A DNA stretch of 64,000 nucleotides, taken from positions 1 through 64,000 of the forward strand of contig CALGAR010000134.1 in assembly GCA_937959285.1 (NCBI GenBank), in the 5' to 3' direction. This DNA comes from an uncultured Bryobacterales bacterium (GTDB lineage: Bacteria; Acidobacteriota; Terriglobia; Bryobacterales; Bryobacteraceae). This document shows positions 16,268 to 25,037 of the stretch, piece after piece (within the stretch, counting starts at the first letter, position 1; each line of letters opens with the position of its first letter). The position numbers were made by a program, and so were the translations under genes. The notes below the pieces were generated by a model. The model ran no database searches, had not been told where the DNA came from, and saw nothing but the letters and a program-made list of their open reading frames with translations.

Positions 16268-17772
16268 TGCACAGACTCCTGGGATGCGTTAACGCTACCG
16301 GCCAGGGCGGCATAGCTCATGATTTCCTCCTGGGTCGTCCTGCCGGGAAGTTCGGCCACAATTCGGCCCTGACGCATGACAAGAATCCGATCCGCAACCT
16401 GCAAAAGTTCGGGCAGCTCCGAGCTAACCATGAGGATGCCGGCGCCGGAACGGGCCAGCCGGTCCATTACTTCGAAAACTTCCACCTTTGCGCCGACGTC
16501 GATACCTCGCGTCGGCTCGTCGAACAGGAACACCTTGGCCCCGCGCGCCAGCCACTTGGCGATCACGATCTTCTGCTGATTGCCCCCGCTCAGGCGTCCG
16601 GCGAGTTGTTTTGGAGACTCCGCCTTCACCCGTAGCCGCTCCATCTGCCTGGCAATCACTTCCCGCTCCTGCCGGCCCAGAATAAAGCCGAAACGGCTGA
16701 CTGCGGGCAGGCTGGCGAGCGTGATATTCACGCCGAGCGGGAGGCCTGTGGCGAGTCCTGTCTTTTGGCGATCTTCAGGAACAAGGGCGATTCCCTCCCG
16801 GACCGCGTCGCGCGGCGAGCGAATTCTTACAGGTCTGCCGGAAACGAAGATCTGGCCGGAATCGGCCTCATCCAGGCCAAAGATCAACCGGCAGAGTTCG
16901 GTCCGCCCCGCTCCGATCAGGCCCGCTAAGCCAACAATTTCCCCGGCACGGATCTGCAGATTGATGTCTTGCAGCAACGGGCGGCGGGACAGGCCTTCGA
17001 GCCGGAGCAGTTCGTCGCCTGGCGGAAGGGGCTCGCGTCGGTAGATTGCGTTCACCTCGCGACCGACCATGTACTGAATGAGCCGGTCTGTTGTCAGCTC
17101 GGCGATGTCACTTGTGTGAACGGTTTCGCCGTCCCGGAGGACCGTGACGCGGTCTCCCACCTCCCTCAATTCATCCAGGCGGTGAGTGATATAGATCACG
17201 CCCGTGCCGCGCTGACGGAGGGTCCGGACGATCTTGAACACTTCCGCCGTTTCCGCGTCCGAGAGGGAGGAGGTCGGCTCATCAAAGATGAGAAGGCTCG
17301 AACCGTGCTGAATGGCACGGCAAATTTCGACTAACTGTTTTCCTGCCGGGCTGAGACGTCCGACCTGCCAGTCCGCCTGCAGCGGGAATCCATGTCGCTC
17401 AATGAGTCTTGCAGCCGCCTCCTGCATTTTGCGACGATTGACGAAACCGAACGGCCGCCGCTCCTCGCGGCCAAGAAAGATATTTTCAGCAACAGATAGG
17501 TGTGGCGCCAGCAGGGACTCCTGGTGAACCATCGCGATTCCATTGGCAGCGGCTTCGGCCGGGCTCCGGAAATTAACAGGCTGGCCCTGCCAGAGCATCT
17601 CGCCGCCATCGCGGGCCTGCATGCCGGCGACGATCTTCATCATCGTGGACTTGCCCGCGCCATTCTCGCCCATTAGCAGGTGTACCTCTCCTGCACGAAC
17701 TGAGAGGTTACCGTTTCGGAGAGCAACGACGCCCCCGAACCGCTTTCGGACGGACTTCAGCTCAAGAAGCAT
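16264..17772 (-). CDS. Sugar ABC transporter ATP-binding protein, two cassettes (RbsA/MglA type)
   Basis: A 502-residue protein with two fused nucleotide-binding domains. The first has Walker A GENGAGKST at residues 35-43, Q-loop HQESL, signature LSPAGKQLVEICRA and Walker B LLIFDEPTSSL. The second has the degenerate P-loop GLIGAGRTE expected of this family and the signature LSGGNQQKIVIAKWL. It powers import through the neighbouring permease, with which it overlaps by four bases. The upstream side (17773-17855) separates it from the GH13 gene and holds no evident promoter of strength. Confidence 0.94.
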   Translation of the reverse strand: MLLELKSVRKRFGGVVALRNGNLSVRAGEVHLLMGENGAGKSTMMKIVAGMQARDGGEMLWQGQPVNFRSPAEAAANGIAMVHQESLLAPHLSVAENIFLGREERRPFGFVNRRKMQEAAARLIERHGFPLQADWQVGRLSPAGKQLVEICRAIQHGSSLLIFDEPTSSLSDAETAEVFKIVRTLRQRGTGVIYITHRLDELREVGDRVTVLRDGETVHTSDIAELTTDRLIQYMVGREVNAIYRREPLPPGDELLRLEGLSRRPLLQDINLQIRAGEIVGLAGLIGAGRTELCRLIFGLDEADSGQIFVSGRPVRIRSPRDAVREGIALVPEDRQKTGLATGLPLGVNITLASLPAVSRFGFILGRQEREVIARQMERLRVKAESPKQLAGRLSGGNQQKIVIAKWLARGAKVFLFDEPTRGIDVGAKVEVFEVMDRLARSGAGILMVSSELPELLQVADRILVMRQGRIVAELPGRTTQEEIMSYAALAGSVNASQESVQ

Positions 17773-17855
17773 CAGAAGGGTACAGTTTACACTGCGCAGG
17801 CGGCCTCCTGCTGCCAGTGGATCTCAGCTCCAACGCATGAGGGCAATGGCGCGCC

Positions 17856-19739
17856 CTAGGCGGGGGTGAGCCATACTACCTGATAGGGCTTTAAAGTAAC
17901 GTTTCCGTGGCTCGCATCTGTTTTGATTTGCGTTCCCGAAACCAGATCCCGCCAGACGCCGCATTTCAGACCAATCTCGCCGCACCGCCAGGTGAACTGC
18001 TGCGATTCTGCCGTCACGTTGGTGAGCGCAAGAACAAATTGCGATCCGTCTTGTGCTTCGCGCACGACGGAAAAGACACTGTCGTTCTGCATGAGCACCT
18101 GCTGCCGGGCGTTGGGGTGAAAAGCCGGGCAGGCAATCCGCACGTCGATGAGGTGGAGCAGCCGTATGGCTGTTTTGTAAGCCGCGGACTCAGGATCCAT
18201 CAGCTTCTGGTACAGGGCCTCTTCCTCGACGACGCGCCTGTTGATCGCTCGCGGCTCGGAGCCGGGTGGAAGAGGCGGGTAATCGAATTGCCCTCCAAAG
18301 ATGCTGGGCAGGTAGATTGCGGGCACTCCCATGAGAACCAGCGCCAGGGACCGTGAAGCGACAAACCGGTCCACCTGAATATCCACCGGCTCGCCTGAGT
18401 CCTTCCGGTTGAGCGCCTCCCACCAGGTAATGTTCAGCTCATAGGGGACTTCCTGACCGGTCTGATCGGTCCGGTAAGAGATGAGGCCTCCGTTTCTCAA
18501 TGTCCGGCGAACCATGTCCTGAATCTCGTCGTCGTTGAGGTAGTCGCGAGCCCCAAGCAGGCCGATGCCATCGTGAGAATCCAGGAAGTTGAAGTAGGTG
18601 GCCTGATCCGACGGCCGTTCCAGGGAATTGGCCCACTGCGACAGACGCTGGCAAGAGCCCGTGCGCATTGCGCGCAGCACCAGCGGAGGGAGGGCAAAGT
18701 TGTAGACCATGTGAGCTTCGTTCGTGCCGTCGCCGAAGTAGCTGATGTTATCGCGATGCGGAACGTTTGTTTCGGTCAGAAGCGCTACCTGCGGCGCTAC
18801 AACGTCAAGAACTGCGCGAAACAACTGCACAAGCGCGTGGGTCTGGACGAGGTGAGCGCAGGAGGTGCCCAACTCCCGCCAAAGATACGTAGCGGCATCG
18901 AGCCGGATGATATCAGCCCCTCGGCGGACATAGTACAGGAGTATGTCGAGCACCCGGATCAAGACTTTGGGATTGCGGAAGTTCAGATCGATCTGATCCG
19001 GGCTGAACGTGGTCCAGACGTAGGATTCGCCGCGGAGAGTCCGGAATGGAGTGAGGAGGTTGCTTGTGCGTGGGCGGAGAATCAGCTTCAGGTGGTCTTC
19101 GCTGATTGCATGTTTGGTCGAAAAGCTTACGAAAAAGTCCTGATACTCGGGATTCCCGTTCAGGAACTCCTGAAACCAATCGCTCTTCGAGGAGACGTGG
19201 TTGATGACGCCGTCGAACATGAGCCGAAAGTTTAGGCTTAACTCCTCGATGTCCTCCCAGGTGCCCAGGTTGGGGTCTACCTCTCTGTAGTCGATGATGG
19301 AGAACCCGCGATCGGACGAGTAAGGGAAGAAGGGAAGGATGTGCAGCGTGTTGATGGTCCCGCGAAGGAGGGTGGTCGCGATGTCGGAGAGGGTCCGCAG
19401 GGGAGGCTTCCTCGGGTGGCGAAACAGATCTCCGTAGGTAATGGCGACGACATCGCGCTGCGTGAAGCGGTCCGATCGGTTGAACACCTTATCCGCCTCG
19501 ATCATTTCCGGCGTCTTATGAGCGTAGTAGACTTGCATTACGCGCTCGACCTCGGCCAGCGTTTCCTGGCCGCGGACCTCGCCGTAGAGGACTTTGAGTT
19601 TGTCGAGGATGACCTCCCGCTGTTCCGGCGTGAGTTGGAGCAGCGGGCGGGTATAATCCGGTTCCTTACGGTGAACACGGAGCTTGGATCGAGGACGGAA
19701 TTTAGCGAGGCGCGCTTCAAGGGGATTCGGAATACCCAT
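17856..19739 (-). CDS. GH13_18 sugar phosphorylase (sucrose/glucosylglycerate phosphorylase-like)
   Basis: A 627-residue GH13 enzyme. Catalytic residues are visible: nucleophile D281 in IIRLDAATYLWRE, acid/base E323 in LLTETNVPH and transition-state aspartate D390 in FLDSHDGIG. The GTSCAHLVQTHALVQLFRAV stretch after the nucleophile resembles phosphorylases of subfamily 18, which make glucose 1-phosphate from sucrose, sucrose 6-phosphate or glucosylglycerate. Length and N-terminal extension of about 95 residues suggest the glucosylglycerate type, but this is an inference. ATG 19739 has AGGA nine bases upstream; an ATG at 19748 would add three residues. Divergent from the 93-residue membrane protein. 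Confidence 0.88.
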   Translation of the reverse strand: MGIPNPLEARLAKFRPRSKLRVHRKEPDYTRPLLQLTPEQREVILDKLKVLYGEVRGQETLAEVERVMQVYYAHKTPEMIEADKVFNRSDRFTQRDVVAITYGDLFRHPRKPPLRTLSDIATTLLRGTINTLHILPFFPYSSDRGFSIIDYREVDPNLGTWEDIEELSLNFRLMFDGVINHVSSKSDWFQEFLNGNPEYQDFFVSFSTKHAISEDHLKLILRPRTSNLLTPFRTLRGESYVWTTFSPDQIDLNFRNPKVLIRVLDILLYYVRRGADIIRLDAATYLWRELGTSCAHLVQTHALVQLFRAVLDVVAPQVALLTETNVPHRDNISYFGDGTNEAHMVYNFALPPLVLRAMRTGSCQRLSQWANSLERPSDQATYFNFLDSHDGIGLLGARDYLNDDEIQDMVRRTLRNGGLISYRTDQTGQEVPYELNITWWEALNRKDSGEPVDIQVDRFVASRSLALVLMGVPAIYLPSIFGGQFDYPPLPPGSEPRAINRRVVEEEALYQKLMDPESAAYKTAIRLLHLIDVRIACPAFHPNARQQVLMQNDSVFSVVREAQDGSQFVLALTNVTAESQQFTWRCGEIGLKCGVWRDLVSGTQIKTDASHGNVTLKPYQVVWLTPA

Positions 19740-19833
19740 ACAGTTCATCCTATAGACGGACGCGAGGACGACGGGTGGTTGCGTCTTCTAACCGAAAGGT
19801 TCCGTGCGCGCCGGAAGGGAGTATTGAAACGAA

Positions 19834-20115
19834 ATGCCCTGCCTGCTCGGGATTCTTGCCTTGGCCTTTCCACGGATTGTATTGATACTGGTTTTTCTTT
19901 TCTCGAATTATTTGGATCGCGCCTACCAAAGTATCATTTGGCCGGTGCTGGGTTTCGTGTTCCTGCCTCTGACGACTCTTGCTTATGCATGGGCAATTAA
20001 CACGCGAGGGTCCGTGGATGGTCTTCAACTGGCCGTGGTGGTGCTCGCGGTGCTGATAGACTTGGGGCTGCTTGGGGGATCGACTCGCGGTCAAAAGCGG
20101 GAACGCTTACTCTAG
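19834..20115 (+). CDS. Small conserved-type membrane protein (93 residues)
   Basis: A short frame with three hydrophobic spans: residues 2-22, 33-53 and 64-82. The sequence has recognisable tight-turn features, FSNYLDRAYQS, FLPLTTLAYAWA and RGSVDGLQL, and resembles small uncharacterised membrane proteins I have seen in several phyla. No function is known to me. The start ATG 19834 lacks a clear Shine-Dalgarno site. It lies between the divergent GH13 gene and the ECF sigma factor, the promoter of which begins 15 bases after its stop. Confidence 0.7.
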   Translation: MPCLLGILALAFPRIVLILVFLFSNYLDRAYQSIIWPVLGFVFLPLTTLAYAWAINTRGSVDGLQLAVVVLAVLIDLGLLGGSTRGQKRERLL

Positions 20116-20130
20116 CCGGCGGGCCGCGAG

Positions 20131-20158
20131 TTGTTAGTTTGCGAGGAGTTGTTAAAAT
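20131..20158 (+). promoter_or_regulatory. Promoter of the ECF sigma gene
   Basis: TTGTTA at 20131-20136 and TAAAAT at 20153-20158 are separated by 16 bases. The -10 ends eight bases before the ATG at 20167, so the transcript would have almost no leader. Confidence 0.5.
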
Positions 20159-20166
20159 GACAGCGC

Positions 20167-20775
20167 ATGTCCGTGCCTCCTTCTCAAGACGTGACCCGAC
20201 TGCTTCTCGATTGGAGCGGCGGAAACCGGCAGGCGCTCGACGAGTTGATGCCGCTGGTGTACGACGAGCTTCGTCGTCTTGCTGATCTTTATTTGAGCCG
20301 GGAACGTGTTGACCACACCCTGCAGGGAACCGCGCTTGTGCACGAAGCGTACATGCGTCTCGTCGACCAAAACCGGGTGAAGTGGCAAAACCGCGCGCAT
20401 TTCTTTGGAGTCGCGGCGCAAATGCTGCGGCGCATTTTAGTAGATCACGCGTGGGCTCATAAGACTGCAAAGCGCGGTGGGAATGCGCTTACACTTGCCC
20501 TGGACGAGGCGCTGGCCACGCCGGAGCAGAAGGATCTTGATCTGGTTGCGCTCGACGATTCGCTGGAGGCGCTGGCCCGTATCGATCCGCAGCAGAGCAA
20601 GGTGGTGGAGCTTCGCTTCTTTAGCGGGCTCTCCATTGAAGAGACAGCCGAAGTGCTGGGAGTCTCACCGGCTACCGTCAAGCGCGACTGGGTGGTTGCC
20701 AAGGCATGGCTTCATCGGGAGATGCAGCGCGGCAGGACTGCGCCTTCGTCTTCGGAGGCTTCTTCGAAGAGCTGA
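20167..20775 (+). CDS. ECF-type RNA polymerase sigma factor (ACID_X6 subfamily)
   Basis: A 202-residue sigma factor. Region 2 spans about residues 15-90, including ALDELMPLVYDELRRLADLYL and GTALVHEAYMRLV, and region 4 spans about 125-185 with the helix-turn-helix GLSIEETAEVLGVSPATVKRDW. This ECF subtype is strongly expanded in Acidobacteriota, where it was first named, and is one of the better taxonomic hints here. No anti-sigma factor or kinase partner is adjacent. The start ATG has no Shine-Dalgarno site and sits directly behind a promoter. Confidence 0.92.
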   Translation: MSVPPSQDVTRLLLDWSGGNRQALDELMPLVYDELRRLADLYLSRERVDHTLQGTALVHEAYMRLVDQNRVKWQNRAHFFGVAAQMLRRILVDHAWAHKTAKRGGNALTLALDEALATPEQKDLDLVALDDSLEALARIDPQQSKVVELRFFSGLSIEETAEVLGVSPATVKRDWVVAKAWLHREMQRGRTAPSSSEASSKS

Positions 20776-20805
20776 GCAGCCGCTTCTCTTGACGCCCAGC
20801 TCTTC
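20766..20805. repeat. Inverted repeat between sigma and bfr genes
   Basis: GAAGAGCTG at 20766-20774 is matched perfectly by CAGCTCTTC at 20797-20805, with a 22-base loop that contains the sigma-gene stop. It separates two convergent genes and may serve as a bidirectional transcript end, although no T-run follows on either strand. Confidence 0.35.
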
Positions 20806-20826
20806 GTTCAGATATGTTTCCTGGCG

Positions 20827-21303
20827 TTACTCCTGACTGTGAATCTGCTGGGCCAGGTAGTTCTCGTACCCTATTTCACCAATCAGGTGCAACTGGGCTT
20901 CCAGGAAGTCGACGTGACTCTCCTCGTCCACGAGGATCTTCTCTAACAACTCTCGAGACCCGTGGTCGCCCGCTTCGATCGCCGCCTGAATCGCCGCATT
21001 CAACCGCGGAATGGCTTCCATTTCCAGAGCCAGATCGTTCTCGATTTGAGCTTTGACATTCGATCCAATTCGGAGCGGAAAAAGCTCGCTCATGTTGGGG
21101 GACCCGTCGAGATAGAGAAGACGTTCGATGACGGCTTCCGCATGTTTCATCTCATCGATGGATTCCTTTTTGATATGCGCTGCCAGGCGCATGTAGCCCC
21201 AGTTCTCACACATTTCGGCGTGAAGGAAGTACTGATTGATCGCCGTCAGCTCCGCCTTCAGGACCTCCTGCAAATAGTTCATTACCTTCTCGTTTCCCCG
21301 CAT
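20827..21303 (-). CDS. bfr: Bacterioferritin
   Basis: A 158-residue ferritin-like iron-storage subunit that forms 24-mers. All key residues fall at the standard bacterioferritin positions: haem ligand M52 and ferroxidase residues E18, E51, H54, E94, E127 and H130, so both the haem site and the di-iron centre appear intact. The start ATG 21303 is preceded by AAGGAGAAG. A 12-base palindrome and a second similar site flank a TACAAT hexamer upstream, suggesting repressor control. Usually bfr is regulated by iron or oxidative stress; no bacterioferritin-associated ferredoxin is adjacent. Confidence 0.96.
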   Translation of the reverse strand: MRGNEKVMNYLQEVLKAELTAINQYFLHAEMCENWGYMRLAAHIKKESIDEMKHAEAVIERLLYLDGSPNMSELFPLRIGSNVKAQIENDLALEMEAIPRLNAAIQAAIEAGDHGSRELLEKILVDEESHVDFLEAQLHLIGEIGYENYLAQQIHSQE

Positions 21304-21330
21304 GAACTTTCTTCTCCTTTATCTCATCCG

Positions 21331-21382
21331 GACCAATTGGTCTAAACCTAGAATTGTAACAGGTCGAATTTCACCAATCGGT
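21331..21382 (-). promoter_or_regulatory. Candidate bfr operator pair around a -10 hexamer
   Basis: GACCAATTGGTC (21331-21342) is a perfect 12-base palindrome. A second copy of the core, ACCAATCGGT (21373-21382), keeps the ACC...GGT arms. Their centres are 41 bases apart, about four helical turns. Between them, on the minus strand, lies TACAAT (21358-21353), a good -10 for bfr. The site does not look like a Fur box; the regulator is unknown. Confidence 0.45.
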
Positions 21383-21487
21383 ATTCAAAGCGAAGCCATA
21401 GGGTGAATGCTCGGGAGACATACTGATTAGGTTGGGGTAACATCCTAAAGAATGCAGAAAAGATCTTACGGCCCGCAGGGCGCAAGT

Positions 21488-21493
21488 TACAAT
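21488..21493 (+). promoter_or_regulatory. Candidate -10 for the response regulator gene
   Basis: TACAAT ends eight bases before ATG 21502. No Shine-Dalgarno sequence follows, so the transcript may be leaderless. A second ATG at 21496 would lie too close to the hexamer to be translated from this start point. Confidence 0.4.
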
Positions 21494-21501
21494 AAATGGT
21501 A

Positions 21502-22917
21502 ATGGGTACACTCGCCTCCTCAAACACAAGGGTCTTGATCGTGGATGATGAGGAGAACCAGCGGACCGGGCTTGCGAGTATGATTTCGTCGTGGGGATTC
21601 ACGGCGGAGACCGCTGCCGACGGTGTGGAGGCCTTGGAAAAGCTGTCGGAGATTCCCGTTCATGTCCTCGTGACAGATCTTATGATGCCGCGGATGGATG
21701 GCTTCGAGCTCCTGCGGCGCTTGAGCTCGCAACCCTCCATGCCCCCGTCCATCGTTCTCACCGCATTTGGAAATATTGAAACTGCAGTCGCCACTATTCA
21801 TGACCTCGGGGCCTTCTGGTTTCTGGAAAAGCCGATACAGCCAAATGCGCTCCGCATATTGTTGGAGCGCGCCGCATCCCAGAGCAAGCTGGCGGAAGAG
21901 ACGGAGCGGCTGCAGCGGCAGCTAAGTTATCAGGGGGTGATGGGTGCTCTGGTCGGCACTTCTGCTGTGATGCAGCAGGTGTTTTCATTGATCCGGCAAG
22001 TAGCGCCTAGCAAAGCTGCGGTTCTCGTAACGGGAGAAAGCGGCACAGGCAAGGAACTGGTAGCGCGCGCGATCCACGACTTGAGCCCGCGGCGCGGAGG
22101 TCCCTTCGTTGCAATCAACTGCGCGGCGATGCCGGAAACGCTAATGGAGAGCGAGTTATTCGGCCATGAGAAAGGGGCTTTTACTGGCGCCGTGGAACGC
22201 CGGGCGGGTTGTTTCGAGCTAGCCCAGCATGGAACCCTGCTGCTTGACGAGATTGGCGATATGCCAATCGGGACCCAGGCCAAGCTTCTACGTGTTCTCG
22301 AGGATTCCCGAGTCAGACGCCTCGGCGGCCGGAGTGAAGTTACCGTCGATGTTCGCGTCATCGCTTCCACTAACAAAGTGATGGAGGAGGCCCTCAAGAA
22401 GAACGAAGTTCGTGAGGACCTTTACTACCGGCTGAACGTTTTTCACATTGCGCTGCCTCCGCTGCGCCAGCGATTGGAAGACCTTCCCGTGCTGGCCGAT
22501 GCACTGCTTGCTGACATTAACCGCAAGCACGGCTGCCGCGTTACAGGCGTGGACAATGCCGTGATGGAGATGTTCAAGCGCCACCACTGGCCAGGGAACG
22601 TGCGCGAGCTGAGGAACGTCATTGAAAGAGCAGTGATTCTGGCTGGTGAGGGACCGATTCTCCCTATGCACTTGCCGCATGACTTCGGTGCAAGCGGAGG
22701 CGCCCAGGCGCGACATGCCACTCAGGAACTGGAATCGGTTCGGCTTCGCGTTGGCTCAACGGTAAGCGAGGCGGAAAAGGCTTTGATTCTTCTTACGCTA
22801 CAGCATACAAAGAACAACAAAACCCGTGCTGCGGAGATCCTGGGCATCAGCTTGAAGACACTGTTTAACAAATTGAAGGAGTACGGGGCGGCGGAAAGCG
22901 AAGCGAGTTCGTCCTGA
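21502..22917 (+). CDS. NtrC-family sigma-54-dependent response regulator
   Basis: A 471-residue activator. The receiver domain (about 9-125) carries phospho-acceptor D59 in LVTDLMMPRMDG. The central AAA+ domain (about 150-385) has Walker A GESGTGKE, the sigma-54-contacting GAFTGA loop, Walker B LLLDEIGDM and the arginine-rich WPGNVREL motif. A Fis-type helix-turn-helix closes the protein (NKTRAAEILGISLKTLFNKL). It would activate RpoN promoters when phosphorylated, probably by the kinase encoded 19 bases downstream. ATG 21502 is preferred to ATG 21496 because of its distance from a -10-like hexamer. Targets are unknown. Confidence 0.94.
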   Translation: MGTLASSNTRVLIVDDEENQRTGLASMISSWGFTAETAADGVEALEKLSEIPVHVLVTDLMMPRMDGFELLRRLSSQPSMPPSIVLTAFGNIETAVATIHDLGAFWFLEKPIQPNALRILLERAASQSKLAEETERLQRQLSYQGVMGALVGTSAVMQQVFSLIRQVAPSKAAVLVTGESGTGKELVARAIHDLSPRRGGPFVAINCAAMPETLMESELFGHEKGAFTGAVERRAGCFELAQHGTLLLDEIGDMPIGTQAKLLRVLEDSRVRRLGGRSEVTVDVRVIASTNKVMEEALKKNEVREDLYYRLNVFHIALPPLRQRLEDLPVLADALLADINRKHGCRVTGVDNAVMEMFKRHHWPGNVRELRNVIERAVILAGEGPILPMHLPHDFGASGGAQARHATQELESVRLRVGSTVSEAEKALILLTLQHTKNNKTRAAEILGISLKTLFNKLKEYGAAESEASSS

Positions 22918-22925
22918 CCCCGGGC

Positions 22926-22931
22926 TATATT
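22926..22931 (+). promoter_or_regulatory. Candidate -10 in front of the kinase gene
   Basis: TATATT ends five bases before ATG 22937, with no Shine-Dalgarno sequence. It may allow leaderless transcription of the kinase independently of the upstream regulator. Confidence 0.35.
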
Positions 22932-22936
22932 CTGTC

Positions 22937-24847
22937 ATGCCCGTCGGATCCATTTGGCAGCGGACTTCCCTCAAAGCCCGCTTGCTGAGCGCCATGCTGG
23001 CGCTGGTTGGGGTGCTCGTGGCGGTCAACTCCGCCCTTCACCTGTACTGGCGGGTTCAGGAATTTCTGCGAGATGCTACGGAGCGCTCGATAAACAACGC
23101 GCGCGACGTACAAAGCTTCGTCCTGGAGCGGGTTGCCGAGCGCACCGCAAAAATCGTTCCCCCGCCTCAAGACATCGACGAGAGCGCTCTTCTATGGGCC
23201 GACATCCTAAAAAGCGATCCAACCATCCGTCATCTCATCCGAAATATTGTCGTCAACTCGAAGCTGGTGACGGATGTCTACATCACCGATGCGTCCGGTA
23301 AGATCCTGAACGCCGTAAGCGAAGATCAGATCGGCCAGATTTACCGGCCGCATCCCAACCTGGCTCAGTGGCAGGCCGGCAATGTCTTTGAGAAGCTCCA
23401 GCAAATTCTTTACAACGGCCGGGATTACGAAATCGTGATTCCGCTCGGTGTTGCTGAACAGAGCACTCCTTTGTTCATGATTCGGGCGGTGGTGTCCTCG
23501 GCGATGCTGTGGGCCAGCCTCCGGCCAGAGCTGTTAACGATTGGTATTTCATCGGCCGTTGTCCTGATCGCTTCCATCCTGCTCGGCGGGTTCCTGGCAA
23601 ACCGCATTCTCCAACCTCTGAAACGGCTGACCCAGGCGATTGATCAGGTCAGTCTAGGCGGCAACATGGAGATAGAGCCGAAGGAGACCAGGGAGTTCGC
23701 AACTGTCCAGAGCAAGCTCTATTTGCTGGCGCAGCGGTTCCGCGGAGCGCGTGAGGACGTGGTGCAACTCCGCGCCAACATTGAGCGCATGCTGCAGCGG
23801 CTGGAGGAAGCCGTACTGCTGTTCGACGGAAGGGATACGCTGATTGTCGCTGGGAGTCCTGCTGAGCGCCTCTTGGGCCGGGAGCGTAGAAAACTCGTCG
23901 GGGCGCGGTTGGAGGAGCTCTTCCCCGCTTCTACGTCGATTGGCGCCGCGATACAGACGGCCCGGCAGTTCCGGCAGCATCTGCGCGACTACCCGGTCGA
24001 GATCCCTCGCGAAGGCGGACCGCCTCAACACCTGCTGCTGAACGTAGACCCGTTTCACGAAGAGGACGGTTCGAAGGGAACGCTCATTACACTGCGCGAT
24101 GCCGAAACGCGAACGCAGCTCGAAGCGCAGTTGGATGTCTCGACCCGGCTGGCGGCGATCAGCCGGTTGACCGGCGGAGTTGCGCACGAGATTAAGAATC
24201 CTCTCAACGCCATTACCCTTCACCTCGAGGTACTGCGCGCCCAGATAGAGAAGGAGATCCCCGCAGCGATTCCCGAAGTCGACATCATCGCCATGGAAGT
24301 GGAGCGGCTGAACCGCGTCGTGAAGGCATTCGTCGAGTTCACCCGTCCAATGCCGCTTGATTTGCGTCCCGTCGACCTGCTTGAAATTACGACCGAATGC
24401 GTGAATCGCCTCCGCAGCGAAGCGGCGCGCCGCGGGATTGAGATGGATCTCAAGTCGGGTCCGGAGCAGGCGATGATCCTCGGCGACGCAACCATGCTGA
24501 AGCAGGCCGTTTTGAATGTTCTTGTGAACGCGATCGAAGCCATGAAGGACGGGGGCCGGATTGAGATTGACGTCAGTCAGTCCCTGGGAGACTTAGTGCT
24601 CACGATCTCAGACGAAGGCAACGGCATTCCTGCCGAAATTCGGGACAAGATCTTCAACCTGTTCTACACCACCAAGAAAGCAGGAGCGGGTGTCGGGCTC
24701 GCTATCGCTTTTCAGGTCGTGCAATTGCACAATGGATCGATCGATTGCGCGGACCGGCCAACCCAAGGAACGACGTTCCGTCTGCGGTTCCCTTCGATGC
24801 GGGAGCCAGCCCGCCGGGCTCTGGGAGCAGAGGGCGGCGGCCGTTAG
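22937..24847 (+). CDS. Membrane sensor histidine kinase, NtrB-like
   Basis: A 636-residue kinase with a transmembrane span near residues 15-33, a periplasmic sensor of about 160 residues, and a second span near 195-217. A HAMP segment (RILQPLKRLTQAID) and a PAS-like domain with LLFDGRDTLIVAGSPAE follow. The HisKA box GGVAHEIKNPLNAI holds the phospho-accepting histidine, and the ATPase domain has NVLVNAIEAM, DEGNGIP and GAGVGLAIAFQVV. It is the evident partner of the NtrC-like regulator upstream. The sensed signal is unknown. Confidence 0.93.
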   Translation: MPVGSIWQRTSLKARLLSAMLALVGVLVAVNSALHLYWRVQEFLRDATERSINNARDVQSFVLERVAERTAKIVPPPQDIDESALLWADILKSDPTIRHLIRNIVVNSKLVTDVYITDASGKILNAVSEDQIGQIYRPHPNLAQWQAGNVFEKLQQILYNGRDYEIVIPLGVAEQSTPLFMIRAVVSSAMLWASLRPELLTIGISSAVVLIASILLGGFLANRILQPLKRLTQAIDQVSLGGNMEIEPKETREFATVQSKLYLLAQRFRGAREDVVQLRANIERMLQRLEEAVLLFDGRDTLIVAGSPAERLLGRERRKLVGARLEELFPASTSIGAAIQTARQFRQHLRDYPVEIPREGGPPQHLLLNVDPFHEEDGSKGTLITLRDAETRTQLEAQLDVSTRLAAISRLTGGVAHEIKNPLNAITLHLEVLRAQIEKEIPAAIPEVDIIAMEVERLNRVVKAFVEFTRPMPLDLRPVDLLEITTECVNRLRSEAARRGIEMDLKSGPEQAMILGDATMLKQAVLNVLVNAIEAMKDGGRIEIDVSQSLGDLVLTISDEGNGIPAEIRDKIFNLFYTTKKAGAGVGLAIAFQVVQLHNGSIDCADRPTQGTTFRLRFPSMREPARRALGAEGGGR

Positions 24848-24984
24848 AGCGGGTTTACCTCGCTGGTCGCTGGTACGTCTTGGCGAGGTTGCACTGAGAA
24901 AGCAAGATCGGGAAACGGCAGGGCCTTCAGGGAGAACAGGTATCCGATCGAAGGCTGTTGGGGACTCGACGATTGAGCACCTCC

Positions 24985-25007
24985 AGGAGCAGCGCTTAGC
25001 TGCTCCT
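24985..25007. terminator. Perfect stem-loop between convergent genes
   Basis: AGGAGCAGC and GCTGCTCCT form a perfect 9-bp stem with a five-base loop between the ends of the kinase and OmpA-type genes. There is no T-tract, so it may be a factor-dependent or bidirectional end rather than a classic intrinsic terminator. Confidence 0.45.
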
Positions 25008-25037
25008 GTGAGCGTGCTTCAATACAGAGTGCGGCTG

